Shown: positions 24,234-33,188, counted from the first letter of the stretch. The stretch is 64,000 bases of DNA from Chloroflexota bacterium (GCA_016223085.1 JACRPS010000003.1:1403280-1467279), one strand, 5' to 3'. Notes: generated from the letters alone by a model not told the origin. Program-made: numbers and translations.

Positions 24234-25547
24234 CTATTTCCGCACCAGCACGAACATGCGCGGATTTAAGCCGCCCTGTTCCACGCGGATAATTTGCTCC
24301 GTCGCCCAGTGCGGCGACTCTTCCAGCAGCGATTCCATCAGCCGGACTTCATGCGAGATCAGCACGCAGCGTCCGCCGGGTTTCAGGATTCGCGCCGCCT
24401 CGCGCAGCACCGCCGGGTACAGTTCGAGGTTGCTTTCGTGCGAGCCGACCAAGTGGCCGAACGGCAGATCGGCGCAGATCGCGTCCACGCTCTTGGCGGC
24501 AATCGGCAGGTCGCGGGCGTCACCCCGGTTCAACTGGATTTTGTCGGACAGCCCGGCAGCCTCGACGTTGCGGCGGGCGCACGCCAGCGCGGCCTCGTCC
24601 TCGTCGTAACCGATGGCGCTCCTGGCGCTTTCCTGCGCCAGCCGTTCGATTAACAGCGTGCCCGTGCCGCACAGCAGATTCAGGAACACGTCGTCCGGCT
24701 TCGGCTGCGTCAGAAAGGCCATCGCATGAGCAATGGTCGCGTTCAGCGCGCCCTCACGGTTGCAGACGCGCCAGGCGCGGGTTGCCAACGGGCGCGGCGA
24801 CAGGCGAATCAGCGCCTCCCACGACTCCTCATCCCCCGGCGGATGCCGCAGCCGGATGAGCAGATCGCCCTCGTCGGCAGGCTGTAATTTCGTAGCAGCG
24901 GCCAGTTCGTCGCGCAGGCGCTTCATCACCGACGACTCCGACCCCGCCGCCTTGATGTGCAGCGTGGCGTAAGCCCCTTCCGGCGACAGGTCGCGTACCG
25001 CCGTGATGCGCTTCAGCAGCGCGTTGAAGTGCTGGTGTCCCAGCAGCGCCTTCGGGCGCGGCACCGCAAACTGCTGGACGGCGTAGACCGCCTGCACCGT
25101 TTGCAATTTCAGCAGTTGGTACGGGTTGCCGACGTAGGTAAAGCGGATTTCGCCGGGGCGGTCGCCGCTGTCCAAGCGTTCAACGCGCTCGTCAAACCGG
25201 CGGCGAATTTCGCTGAAGGCGATACGCTCCAGCCCTTCGGCCACGTCCGCGATAAACGTGCCTTCCGGTGGTTCCGGCGGCTGTGGCTTGGGCGGCGGCG
25301 CGGGCTTCGGCTTGCGGTCGGGGCGCTGAACCGGTGGCGGGGTGCGTTTGGAGCGCCGTTTATCCGGCGTTTCCTGGTAGATGTCGTCCTTCTTGGGCCG
25401 CCGCGTCGGGCGCGGACGGTCGGAATCCGGGCGTGTATCGTCCACCGGTGGCGTGCGTTTGGACCGACGCTTCTCCGGTAACTCGCGCTCGGTGTCCGGC
25501 GCGCGGCGCGGGCGACGTTGTGGTGGGCGGCGCGGGGGTCGGGTCAT
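24234..25547 (-). CDS. THUMP-type RNA guanine-N2 methyltransferase (TrmN/RlmL-like) with disordered N-terminus
   Basis: 437 residues. The C-terminal two thirds match the UPF0020/THUMP RNA methyltransferases: an RNA-binding region (about 95-250), motif I FLNLLCGTGTLLIE (288-301) and catalytic motif IV DLPFG (360-364; more often DPPYG). These enzymes make m2G in tRNA or rRNA. Residues 1-95 are an arginine/proline-rich, probably disordered extension containing two copies of a KRRSKRTPP unit (26-34 and 63-71), useful perhaps for RNA binding. The start overlaps the upstream membrane gene by ATGA. Target RNA unknown. Confidence 0.8.
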   Translation of the reverse strand: MTRPPRRPPQRRPRRAPDTERELPEKRRSKRTPPVDDTRPDSDRPRPTRRPKKDDIYQETPDKRRSKRTPPPVQRPDRKPKPAPPPKPQPPEPPEGTFIADVAEGLERIAFSEIRRRFDERVERLDSGDRPGEIRFTYVGNPYQLLKLQTVQAVYAVQQFAVPRPKALLGHQHFNALLKRITAVRDLSPEGAYATLHIKAAGSESSVMKRLRDELAAATKLQPADEGDLLIRLRHPPGDEESWEALIRLSPRPLATRAWRVCNREGALNATIAHAMAFLTQPKPDDVFLNLLCGTGTLLIERLAQESARSAIGYDEDEAALACARRNVEAAGLSDKIQLNRGDARDLPIAAKSVDAICADLPFGHLVGSHESNLELYPAVLREAARILKPGGRCVLISHEVRLMESLLEESPHWATEQIIRVEQGGLNPRMFVLVRK

Positions 25548-25882
25548 CGCAGATAATCCAGCTTCGGTTGAACCAGAAAATAGGTTAAGCCCATATACAC
25601 CAGTTGGAACATCACGCCGCTGACCGAGGCGTTATCGAGGCTAAGCGCGATGTTAAACAAAAAGCCGATAAACATGCCATAATAGGCGAGTTTGTACCAG
25701 TTCCACAGCCCCACCGCGCACAGCACGCCGAACAGGCTCCACAGCAGCACCAGCCCATTACGCTGTTCCAGCGCGCGAATCACGGACAGCGCATTGGCGG
25801 CGAAGAAAAAAATCAGCCAGCCGCTGAGGAGATGGCCCCGGTCGCGCTGCAGTGGGGGTGTTGGTTCGTTCAGATAGCCCAT
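25544..25882 (-). CDS. Small membrane protein, unknown function
   Basis: 112 residues from the ATG at 25882; the frame continues upstream to 25948, but that start overlaps the next gene's end and lacks a ribosome site. About four membrane segments (GWLIFFFAANALSVI, GLVLLWSLFGVLCAVGLW, YYGMFIGFLFNIALSL, SGVMFQLVYMGLTYFL). No family recognised. It overlaps the methyltransferase start by four bases and follows the acyltransferase gene, so the three probably form one transcript. Confidence 0.65.
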   Translation of the reverse strand: MGYLNEPTPPLQRDRGHLLSGWLIFFFAANALSVIRALEQRNGLVLLWSLFGVLCAVGLWNWYKLAYYGMFIGFLFNIALSLDNASVSGVMFQLVYMGLTYFLVQPKLDYLR

Positions 25883-25948
25883 GCGCTGCCCTGCCTGTCC
25901 GTTCTGCCGGGCAATTATACCGTGCCGGGGAGCCGCCATCGAATTCAC

Positions 25949-27046
25949 CTACAGGTATTGCAAAAGCCCGTTGGGATACCGCCGGCGCAGGGTGAGATAC
26001 TGCCAGCAGATAAAATACAGCACAGGAAGCGCCACCAGTGTCATCAGAAACGAAACTTTCAGCGGTGGCAACTCCAGTGTGCTGAACAGGAACGACAGCA
26101 TATCCAGCACCTTGACGTGCAGCACGTAGAAAACCAGCGCCGATTGGCCCAGCAGTGCTACCGCCCGGAACACCAGCCGCGTACTGATCGGTTGAAAGCG
26201 AGTATGCAGCCATATCAGCCAGAACGCCACGCCCAGGTACAAAAACAGGTAGGCCAGGTCAGGCGGGTGTTTGGTGAAGATAATGCGACGCGCAGTGTAC
26301 AGGTTGCCAATATCGTTGTTGGCGACGATGACCAGCCACAACCCGATGAGCAGGATGCCTATTTTTAAGGCATAGGTTTCCAGGCATATCATCTTCTGGA
26401 CGATGGCATAACCACTTAAGTAGCCGAGCAGGATGACCGGCAACCAGGGCAACACCGGAAACTCGATGCTCCACGGCAGGGTCGGATACGGCGCCAGCAG
26501 GACGGCGTAAACCATTGACGGCGGCTCCTGCGGCCCCAGGACGTAATAGACGATCTGCGTGCTCAGCAGCAGCGCCAGCATCAGCACAATCAGAGCGCCC
26601 AGGTTAAGTCGTCGCAGGAATGCCACTGCAATCAGACTGAGGCCCATCGCCGTGAGAACGGAAATACGCTGACCATACGTCCCCGGCGCCAAATCGAGAT
26701 TAACGAAGCCAAATTCGAGTGCGATCAACACCAGACCACGAATAACAAGAAAGCGCGTGATCTCGCCCTCGCTCCACCCGCGTTTGCGGCGCGATTCAAT
26801 AAACATTGGCAGGCTGAAACCGGCAAGCAGAAAAAAGATGGGGGTAGCGGCCTGCAGGAAGAAACCAATAACGCTCTGTGGCGGCACTAAATCCGGCACA
26901 ATCAGGTTATCCCAGCCAAAGGCAACCCGGTAATCTAGATCGGGAAGCCGCCAACTGCTGTGACTGAGCAGCATCGCCAGCATGGCGTAGCCGCGCAGGA
27001 TGTCCAGCGCGAGGATGCGCTGGTTCTGTTCAAACCTAACCGTCAT
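25949..27046 (-). CDS. Multi-pass membrane acyltransferase (OpgC/DUF1624-like)
   Basis: 365 residues with about ten membrane helices. The N-terminal RILALDILRGYAMLAMLLSHS is the signature of OpgC, YeiB and DUF1624-type acyltransferases, which transfer acyl groups across the membrane on to periplasmic glycans or lipids. The histidine of the LSHS motif is the probable catalytic one. The rest is hydrophobic with GFSLPMFIESRRKRGWSEGE as a cytoplasmic loop. First gene of a likely three-gene operon. The 195 bases before it hold no feature I can name. Confidence 0.75.
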   Translation of the reverse strand: MTVRFEQNQRILALDILRGYAMLAMLLSHSSWRLPDLDYRVAFGWDNLIVPDLVPPQSVIGFFLQAATPIFFLLAGFSLPMFIESRRKRGWSEGEITRFLVIRGLVLIALEFGFVNLDLAPGTYGQRISVLTAMGLSLIAVAFLRRLNLGALIVLMLALLLSTQIVYYVLGPQEPPSMVYAVLLAPYPTLPWSIEFPVLPWLPVILLGYLSGYAIVQKMICLETYALKIGILLIGLWLVIVANNDIGNLYTARRIIFTKHPPDLAYLFLYLGVAFWLIWLHTRFQPISTRLVFRAVALLGQSALVFYVLHVKVLDMLSFLFSTLELPPLKVSFLMTLVALPVLYFICWQYLTLRRRYPNGLLQYL

Positions 27047-27241
27047 TCCATCGGTTCAAATTCAACTGCAACAACCGCGCCAATCTTAACCGCTTCGGGA
27101 CGGGCAGGCAACCGCAAAAACCGTTAGGGGACCGGAAACACACTATCGCCCATACGGCAACGCTGGCACCACCCGCGCGGGCAACTATTGAATCCGTGAT
27201 CGGGCAATGCGCCAAGCGCGCGACAGTCACCGTAACGCACG

Positions 27242-28102
27242 TTACACAAACATCAGCGCCAGATCGCGCGACTCCTCGATCAGCGCCGCCTGTTCCTCGG
27301 TGGACATCGGCGTGAAGTTTTTGGCCGCTTCCAGTACCAGCGGCAGCAGGCGCACGTCGCCGGCTGTTGGGATACAGGCCACGTCCGGCTGCGACAGCGC
27401 AAAGCGCACGCCCTGGTTGATTTTGTCCTGCACGTCGTAGGGTTGATACCACGTATTGTAATTGCGTTCCTGGCTGCCCCACCCGCCACGTGTAATGGAC
27501 TTGATGACATGCACACCCACGTCGCGCTGGCGGCAGATGTCCAGCAGGCGTTCGGCATCGCGGCGGTAGTCGGGGTCGGCGTACAGGCGCGGGTGAATCG
27601 GGAACATCACCGTGTCGAAGTCGAAGCGGTTGAGCGCCTCGATAAACACGGCAGGCGCCTGCATCCCGTGCCCGGTGATACCCAGCCAGCGCGTCAAGCC
27701 CTGCTCGCGCGCGGCTTGCAGCGCCTCAATCGCGCCGCCCGGCTGCGTGGCCGCGTCCAGTTCTTCAAACGTGGTGACGGCATGAAGCTGGTACAGGTCA
27801 AAATGATCGGTGCGCAGCAGGTGCAGCGACCGGTGCAGATCGGCCCACGCGCTGGAGCGGTCGCGCATGGTGGTTTTGCAGCCGAGGAAAAACGTATCGC
27901 GGCGGCTTTCCAGCCAGGGGCCGGTGCGCAGTTCGGCAAAACCGTAGGTGGGCGCGATGTCAATGTGATTCACGCCGTAAGACTCCATCAGATCGAGCGC
28001 GGCGTTGGCCTCTGCCTGGCTGATCTCATGGAAAAATGCCGCCGCGCCAAAGACGGCGAGGCTGCTCAGGTGGCCGGTGCGGCCTAAACGTCGGGTTTGC
28101 AT
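27242..28102 (-). CDS. Aldo/keto reductase
   Basis: 286 residues with the catalytic tetrad visible: HIDIAPTYG (Asp48, Tyr53), FLGCKTT (Lys76) and YQLHAV (His107). The typical (beta/alpha)8 pattern and NADP-site region near the C-terminus (ACIPTAGDVRLLPLVLEA) are present. It reduces an aldehyde, ketone or sugar carbonyl with NAD(P)H in the cytoplasm; substrate unknown. It lies just downstream of the XisI gene on the same strand with a gap of about 40 bases. Confidence 0.92.
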   Translation of the reverse strand: MQTRRLGRTGHLSSLAVFGAAAFFHEISQAEANAALDLMESYGVNHIDIAPTYGFAELRTGPWLESRRDTFFLGCKTTMRDRSSAWADLHRSLHLLRTDHFDLYQLHAVTTFEELDAATQPGGAIEALQAAREQGLTRWLGITGHGMQAPAVFIEALNRFDFDTVMFPIHPRLYADPDYRRDAERLLDICRQRDVGVHVIKSITRGGWGSQERNYNTWYQPYDVQDKINQGVRFALSQPDVACIPTAGDVRLLPLVLEAAKNFTPMSTEEQAALIEESRDLALMFV

Positions 28103-28143
28103 AAAAAGCTCCTTTTAGCTGATGGCGGTTGGCTTCTGGCCTG

Positions 28144-28476
28144 TCAATCATTTTGGTCGGTTGTTTCCGGCAGCCTTTCCCCGGCGTAGGCGAGGATGAT
28201 CTGTTCACGGGGGATGCCGGATTCCATTAATGTCTCATACAGCGGTCTATCGGTTAGGTCCTGGTCAATGATAACTTTGTCATCAACCACCCGCACCAGG
28301 AGTGTCACACTTGCCTTTCTGAGTAGAGGATGACCGGGAGCCGGTACAGCGATTATCGTGTAAATCTGGTGTTGATCATCTTCCACATAATAAACATTTG
28401 ACTTCCACCCACGCACACGCGCGTAATCCGATATTTCCTGACGCACAATCGCCGTTAGTTCATCTACTCGATCCAC
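28144..28476 (-). CDS. xisI: XisI-family protein
   Basis: 110 residues. KVIIDQDLTDRP..., GIPREQIILAYAGE and the overall length match XisI, one of the factors that control fdxN-element excision in heterocystous cyanobacteria. The gene overlaps the end of the upstream XisH gene by 13 bases, so the products are made together and presumably bind each other. In non-cyanobacterial genomes the pair occurs without the XisF recombinase and its role is unknown; no recombinase lies in this window. Confidence 0.85.
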   Translation of the reverse strand: MDRVDELTAIVRQEISDYARVRGWKSNVYYVEDDQHQIYTIIAVPAPGHPLLRKASVTLLVRVVDDKVIIDQDLTDRPLYETLMESGIPREQIILAYAGERLPETTDQND

Positions 28477-28877
28477 TCGACAATCCTTTCTAACTCCAGA
28501 TTGACGATGGGCAACTTTATCATATTATCCCTGACAGCACGGCGCGCTGTCGAATCAAAGACCGTTGTATAGACCTCAACAGGTAAAGCAAGATACAGCG
28601 GCACATTCGTGTTGATTTCGGCAAGAACCGCGCGATAGATAATATATTGACCAACCGCCTCGTACAGTTCACGCGTTGTCTTTTTTCTATCAGGGAAACA
28701 TTTCACTTCTGCCATCAAAACCCGCTGCTGTGTGCCTTTAACGTGACGTGACGCTTCAATATCAACATGGATGGTGCGTTCTGGGGTTTCGATTTCTAAT
28801 GGGATGGGATTAACCTTCCACCTGTCTTTTTCCAAAGCGTGGACGATCTGGAGATGACAATAGTCTAACCTTGACAT
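28464..28877 (-). CDS. xisH: XisH-family protein (PD-(D/E)xK nuclease-like fold)
   Basis: 137 residues. The typical opening RLDYCHLQIVHALEKD, VDIEA (Asp39), AEVKCF (Glu57, Lys59) and GQYIIYRAVLAE identify XisH. The Asp ... Glu-x-Lys arrangement is that of a PD-(D/E)xK nuclease core, so DNA cleavage or binding is possible. It is followed by XisI with a 13-base overlap and preceded by the nucleotidase gene with only nine bases between. The ribosome site is weak, so translation may be coupled to the upstream gene. Confidence 0.88.
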   Translation of the reverse strand: MSRLDYCHLQIVHALEKDRWKVNPIPLEIETPERTIHVDIEASRHVKGTQQRVLMAEVKCFPDRKKTTRELYEAVGQYIIYRAVLAEINTNVPLYLALPVEVYTTVFDSTARRAVRDNMIKLPIVNLELERIVEWIE

Positions 28878-28886
28878 TGGTTTGTT

Positions 28887-29858
28887 TCACTCGTGTGTAT
28901 TTTCTTCCGCCAGCAGCGCGGCCACTGCCGCTAGCACACGCTCGTGGATGCGCCCGTTGCTGACGATGATGCCCCTGTTCACCAGCGCCCAACCCTGCGA
29001 CCAGTTCAGCGGCGAGCCGTCCACGTCTGTCACCATCCCCCCGGCGGCCTGCACCAGCACCGTCCCCGGCGCGTGGTCCCAGATCATAAACGGACGGTTG
29101 CTGAACTGACGTGGCAGCCGCAGGTACAGGTCGGCGTCCCCGGCGGCGATGCGGGCGTATTTCTCCATGCTGTCCAGCCGTTCCAGCGCCGCGCCGGTAA
29201 AGCCGGCTGCCCGCCGCACCCGTTCGGCGCGTTCGTGGCTGGCGTGGCTTTTCTCCACGCTTTCGAGGATGCGCAGGCTGTCCGGCTCGGTGCGCTCCGA
29301 GGCGTGTATCCGTTTGACCACGCCGCCAGCTAAGGGCTGCATGTAAGCCACACCGCCCTGCGCGTGGAACAGCGCGCCCTGGCGGTCAGGTGTGGGATAA
29401 CCGGGCGCGGCGATAACCGCGCTCACCGGCTGCCGGTTCACCATCAGCGCGACTCCAATCGCGTAATTGCGCAGCGCCACGAAGCCGCGCGTGCCATCAA
29501 TCGGGTCAATCACCCAGATCCGTTCCGCTTCCTGTCCCTGCCCGTGATCGAGCCAGCGCACGATGTCCGCCGGTGTCACCCGTTCGTCCAGAATGTCACT
29601 CAGCAGCCGCGTGATTTCCGCCTTTTCGCTGTCGGAAACCAGTTCGATGAACTGCCCGCCCTGCTCTTCCGCGATCACGCCGTCTGCCGGGAAGTGGCGG
29701 CTGATGGCGCGGCAGATCAAGGCCTGCGACCCGTAATCGGCAATCGTCACCGGCTCCTTGCCCACCTTTTCGCCGCCGATGAGGTGCATCTCCTGCACGG
29801 TGCGGCACAAGTCAGCAGCCTGGCGCACGGCCTGAAAAATCGGTTGCAAGTCTTTCAT
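28887..29858 (-). CDS. Inositol-monophosphatase-fold phosphatase, 3'(2'),5'-bisphosphate nucleotidase-like
   Basis: 323 residues from the ATG at 29858 (a TTG 24 bases upstream is disfavoured). The metal sites are clear: GKEPVTIADYGSQ, VIAEEQ (Glu), WVIDPIDGTRGF (Asp-Pro-Ile-Asp-Gly-Thr) and FMIWDHAPG near the C-terminus. Order and length fit Hal2/CysQ-type 3'(2'),5'-bisphosphate nucleotidases, which recycle PAP from sulphate assimilation, rather than plain inositol phosphatases. It leads a transcript containing XisH and XisI. Confidence 0.85.
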   Translation of the reverse strand: MKDLQPIFQAVRQAADLCRTVQEMHLIGGEKVGKEPVTIADYGSQALICRAISRHFPADGVIAEEQGGQFIELVSDSEKAEITRLLSDILDERVTPADIVRWLDHGQGQEAERIWVIDPIDGTRGFVALRNYAIGVALMVNRQPVSAVIAAPGYPTPDRQGALFHAQGGVAYMQPLAGGVVKRIHASERTEPDSLRILESVEKSHASHERAERVRRAAGFTGAALERLDSMEKYARIAAGDADLYLRLPRQFSNRPFMIWDHAPGTVLVQAAGGMVTDVDGSPLNWSQGWALVNRGIIVSNGRIHERVLAAVAALLAEENTHE

Positions 29859-29888
29859 GGCGAGCAGTCCTGCGTTCGACAATGATCC

Positions 29889-29918
29889 GTAGCGGCGGGT
29901 TTAGAAACCCGCCCCTAC
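29889..29918. repeat. Palindromic intergenic repeat
   Basis: GTAGCGGCGGGTTT / AAACCCGCCCCTAC, between the divergent nucleotidase and glycosyltransferase genes. Confidence 0.75.
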
Positions 29919-29952
29919 TCTATCCCTAAACAGGCCGGACTTCAACCGCGCC

Positions 29953-30000
29953 GTTGCCCCTCTGCACCTTCGCACCTTTGCTTCTCTGCATCTTTGCGTT
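29953..30000. repeat. Short reiterations of CTYTGCA/CTTCGCA
   Basis: Runs of CCTCTGCACCTTCGCACCTT followed by TGCTTCTCTGCATCTTTGCG form an imperfect heptamer-like series just before the glycosyltransferase start. Confidence 0.45.
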
Positions 30001-30011
30001 ACGCTTTTCCC

Positions 30012-31154
30012 ATGACCTTCAACCTTCTCTTTGCATCCAGCTACACCGAGCTTGGTGGCGGCGAAACGGCGCTGCTGGCGCTGGCCGGCGCGCTTGACCC
30101 GGCGCGCTACCGGCCACACCTGCTCGTCCCACGCGAGGGGCAGTTGGCCGAACGCTGGCGCGCCAACGGCTGGCCGGCGCATGTCCTGCCCTACCGGGGC
30201 GCCAGCGTGTACTTTGTCCCGGCGCTGTGGGCGCGCCTGCCGATTTCCCATCGCATCGAGCATCTTATCCGCGAGCAGAATATCCACGCCGCGCACAGCG
30301 ATTATCACACCCTGCCGATGCTGCTCCCGGCAGCGGAACGGGCCGGCATTCCGGCGCTGTGGACATGTATGGGCTGGTGGTTTCGTCCCAAACCCTGGCA
30401 GCGCGCTTTTTTCCGCCGACCAGCAGCGACATTTGCCCACTCGCAGGCTATCAAGCGCGGCTTCCTGGGCGACCCACCATTTATGCCACCGGAGCGTATT
30501 GACGTGCTGTACCCCGGCGTGGACACGGCGCGTTTTCATCCTAAAGTGGATGGCGCCGCCGTGCGCGCCGAGGCAGGTATTGCGGCTGATGCGCTGGTGG
30601 TGGCGCTGGTGGCGCGCTTCCAGAATGTGAAAGGGCACGATACGTTTCAGGAGATGGCGCGGCGGGTGGCGCAGGAAGTGCCGGAAGCGCGCTTTATCGT
30701 CGCCGGGGAGAATACCCAGACCAGCGCCGACGATGGGTACAAACGGCACATTCTGGACACGGCGCGCCGTGACGCGCTGCTGCGCGACCGGCTGATCTAC
30801 CTCGGTTTCCGTGCTGACGTGGAGCGCGTGCTGGCGGCGGCGGACGTGGTGGTATGCGCCTCGCGCTTTGAAGGCTACGGCGTTGCCAATATTGAGGCAA
30901 TGGCCTGCGGCAGGCCGGTCGTCAGCACCAACCGGGGGGGGCCGGCGGAAACGATGGTGGACGGCGAAACCGGCTATCTGGTGCCACCTGGGGACCCTGG
31001 GACGATGGCGCGCCGGGTGATTGACCTGCTGCGGGACCCCGCGTTACGCTGGCGGATGGGCGCAGCCGGGCGGGCGCGCGTTGAACGGCTGTTTTCGGCG
31101 CGGGCCAACGGCGAACAGTTCACCCGCAAGCTGGAGGACGTGTTAAAAGCGTAA
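30012..31154 (+). CDS. GT4-family glycosyltransferase
   Basis: 380 residues from the ATG at 30012; the frame's TTG at 29994 is inside a repeat. GT-B fold with the glycine loop YTELGGGETALLALA near the N-terminus, and in the C-terminal domain VVALVARFQNVKGHDTF, the nucleotide-binding CASRFEGYGVANIEAMACG (E-x7-E motif) and GYLVPPGDP. These retaining enzymes build cell-surface or exported glycans from nucleotide sugars at the inner membrane face. Donor and acceptor unknown. It precedes the GH16-like gene by 80 bases on the same strand. Confidence 0.92.
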   Translation: MTFNLLFASSYTELGGGETALLALAGALDPARYRPHLLVPREGQLAERWRANGWPAHVLPYRGASVYFVPALWARLPISHRIEHLIREQNIHAAHSDYHTLPMLLPAAERAGIPALWTCMGWWFRPKPWQRAFFRRPAATFAHSQAIKRGFLGDPPFMPPERIDVLYPGVDTARFHPKVDGAAVRAEAGIAADALVVALVARFQNVKGHDTFQEMARRVAQEVPEARFIVAGENTQTSADDGYKRHILDTARRDALLRDRLIYLGFRADVERVLAAADVVVCASRFEGYGVANIEAMACGRPVVSTNRGGPAETMVDGETGYLVPPGDPGTMARRVIDLLRDPALRWRMGAAGRARVERLFSARANGEQFTRKLEDVLKA

Positions 31155-31236
31155 CAGGGAGACACCATCGCCGTCGTCCAGCTTGGATATATAATCATTG
31201 AAGATTTGCTCACCATCACGCGAGAGGGGGTCGTGT

Positions 31237-32325
31237 ATGGGACGCCTGATAATCCTGATCATGGCGCTGGTGATTGGCTGGCCGGGCTTCAGCAGGAAAA
31301 TACAGCGGGCACAGCCGCCGCAGATGCCGCTGCCGGACAGCAACCTGGCATACGAAGAACTGGCCTGCGGTATTGCCAGGCCCGTCCCGCGTTTTATCAC
31401 CTTCGCCGGGCAGCGGTGGATGGTCAAGGATGGCTGGTACGACCCTGGCCCCAACCGCTGGTCAGATAGCCCGCAAAGCGTATGGGTAGACGCCAGCGGC
31501 AGGCTGCACCTGAAAATCCGCAAAGCGCCGGATGGCAGCGGTGGCTGGCTGTGGTACAGCGCCGAAGTCTGCGCTGTGAACCCGACTGTTTACGGGACGC
31601 ACCGCTTTTTTATTAACGCGCCGGGGCTGAACGAGAATGTTGTGCTGGGGCTGTTCCTCTACAAGGATTATCGCTATGCGGAACTGGACGTGGAACTGGC
31701 GAAATGGGGCAATGCTGCTGACCCCACCAACGCCCAGTACGTCGCGCAGCCCTGGACGACTCCCGGTAATTTGAGGCGCTTCACGTCTCCACCCGGCGAT
31801 ACGACGCATATCATCAACTGGCGTCCCGGTTACATTCGCTTCCGCAGCATCGTTGGGCATTATCCCGAAGTACCGACACCCACGGCGCTGATTGACGAAT
31901 GGCTGTACACCGGTCCGAACAATCCGCCAGAATCTGAAAACCCGCGCCTGCACCTGAACCTGTGGCTGAACGGGGGCAGCCCGCCATCCGATGGGCAGGA
32001 AGCGGAAGTGATTATCACCGACGTTGAGGTGACTCTGCTGGCGTCGTCGGCCAACGCTGTTCCGAAGCGCCAGTATTTCACTTCGCCGGTGGTTGAACTC
32101 CGGTGGAGCAGCATTACCTGGGCACAGCGGTACGAAGTGCAGGCCGATACCCGTTCCACTTTTAACTCGCCCTATCTGTATCAAACGCAGGTGGATGCTG
32201 GCACACTGGCAGTAACACCAACACTGACCAATGGCGCGTACTACTGGCGCGTGCGAGCGCAGCACGCCAACGGCACCTGGGGCGCGTGGACCGCGCTGGA
32301 TACGTTTGTGGTAGACGCGCCGTAA
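31237..32325 (+). CDS. Exported GH16-like protein with C-terminal FnIII-like domain
   Basis: 362 residues from the ATG at 31237 (GAGGGG upstream), starting with a membrane anchor or signal peptide MGRLIILIMALVIGWPGF. The middle resembles a concanavalin-type beta-jelly roll and contains YAELDVELAKWG: Glu149-Leu-Asp151-Val-Glu153 matches the ExDxE catalytic motif of GH16. Around residues 275-362 a fibronectin-III-like strand pattern (VELRWSSITWAQRYEVQ, AYYWRVRAQ) follows. A beta-glucan or galactan hydrolase or transglycosylase is likely. No known GH16 aromatic subsites can be confirmed by eye. It may be cotranscribed with the GT4 gene. Confidence 0.7.
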   Translation: MGRLIILIMALVIGWPGFSRKIQRAQPPQMPLPDSNLAYEELACGIARPVPRFITFAGQRWMVKDGWYDPGPNRWSDSPQSVWVDASGRLHLKIRKAPDGSGGWLWYSAEVCAVNPTVYGTHRFFINAPGLNENVVLGLFLYKDYRYAELDVELAKWGNAADPTNAQYVAQPWTTPGNLRRFTSPPGDTTHIINWRPGYIRFRSIVGHYPEVPTPTALIDEWLYTGPNNPPESENPRLHLNLWLNGGSPPSDGQEAEVIITDVEVTLLASSANAVPKRQYFTSPVVELRWSSITWAQRYEVQADTRSTFNSPYLYQTQVDAGTLAVTPTLTNGAYYWRVRAQHANGTWGAWTALDTFVVDAP

Positions 32326-32342
32326 AGAGGGCAGCGCCGAGG

Positions 32343-32639
32343 TTATCGCTTCTCCTCAAACAGCCGGGCAAAGCCGGGATAGGCCACCAGCGGGATGGTC
32401 TCAAACGCGATCAGCCCCGCCCGCACCAGCGGCAGCGACTCCAGCGCGGCGCGGGCATCGTCCAGACTGGCGCATTCCAGCATCAGGATAGCCTCATCGC
32501 GGTCGGCGCGGAAGTAGAGTTCACGGATGATGCCGGCCTGGTGCAGTTCCCAGGCGCGCGCCGCTTCCGCTTTCAGCAGATCCGCGGTGAACCGGTCACC
32601 ACTGCCGGGTGTATCCTGTTCGATGGCAAGGAACTTCAT
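32343..32639 (-). CDS. YciI / muconolactone-isomerase-like small protein
   Basis: 98 residues, a single ferredoxin-like (dimeric alpha/beta barrel) domain: MKFLAIEQDT, LHQAGIIRELYFRADRDEAI and ECASLDDARAALESLPLVRA follow the pattern of YciI and muconolactone isomerase proteins. The ATG overlaps the MaoC stop (ATGA), so it is translationally coupled to MaoC and may act on the same substrate or form a lactone-handling step. No catalytic residue is secure. Confidence 0.75.
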   Translation of the reverse strand: MKFLAIEQDTPGSGDRFTADLLKAEAARAWELHQAGIIRELYFRADRDEAILMLECASLDDARAALESLPLVRAGLIAFETIPLVAYPGFARLFEEKR

Positions 32640-33091
32640 GGCGTTGGCCGCTTCAAAAACAGCGCCGTGCGGGTGACTTCGACACAGACCACGCCGTTCT
32701 GGTTGCGCCCGGTATGTTTCATCGTCACCAGCCCGGCATCCGGGTTTGACCTGCTGTCGCGTTTGGCGGTGATTTCCGTTTCGACATACAGCGTATCGCC
32801 GTGAAACAGCGGGTGTGGATGTTTCACGTTCTCGTAGCCCAGGTTGGCGATGATCGTGCCCTGCGTCAGATCGCTGACCGTCAGACCGACGACGATCCCC
32901 AGCGACAGGATGCCGTTGACGATACGCTGCCCAAATTGCGTTTTGCGGGCAAAGTCCTCGTTGAGGTGCAGCGGCTGCGGGTTCATCGTCAGGCTGGAAA
33001 ACAGCACGTTGTCGGCCTCGGTGATGGTACGGCCCAACTCGTGCCGGATGACCAGCCCCACTTCCAGATCGTCGTAATATTTGCCGGGCAT
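32636..33091 (-). CDS. MaoC-family (R)-specific hydratase / acyl dehydratase
   Basis: 151 residues, a single hot-dog fold. The hydratase motif is present in the variant form TMNPQPLHLNEDFA (Asn37, His42), where the usual Asp of the Asp-His pair is Asn, as in the mesaconyl-CoA-hydratase-like branch. GQRIVNGILSLGI and LGYENVKHPHPLFHGDTL follow as expected. It would add or remove water on an acyl-CoA in the cytoplasm. AGGA lies just upstream of the ATG. Coupled to the YciI-like gene. Confidence 0.88.
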   Translation of the reverse strand: MPGKYYDDLEVGLVIRHELGRTITEADNVLFSSLTMNPQPLHLNEDFARKTQFGQRIVNGILSLGIVVGLTVSDLTQGTIIANLGYENVKHPHPLFHGDTLYVETEITAKRDSRSNPDAGLVTMKHTGRNQNGVVCVEVTRTALFLKRPTP

Positions 33092-33115
33092 CAGTCCTGC
33101 CTGTTTCCCACACGG

Positions 33116-33141
33116 AAGGGACAGGGCATACCTTGTCCCTT
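33116..33141. repeat. Palindromic intergenic repeat
   Basis: AAGGGACAGG / CCTTGTCCCTT hairpin between the avidin-like gene and MaoC. Confidence 0.65.
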
Positions 33142-33188
33142 CATCATCGCATCCCGGAATGGTAACTGCTCAGGCTCGCTTCTGCCAA

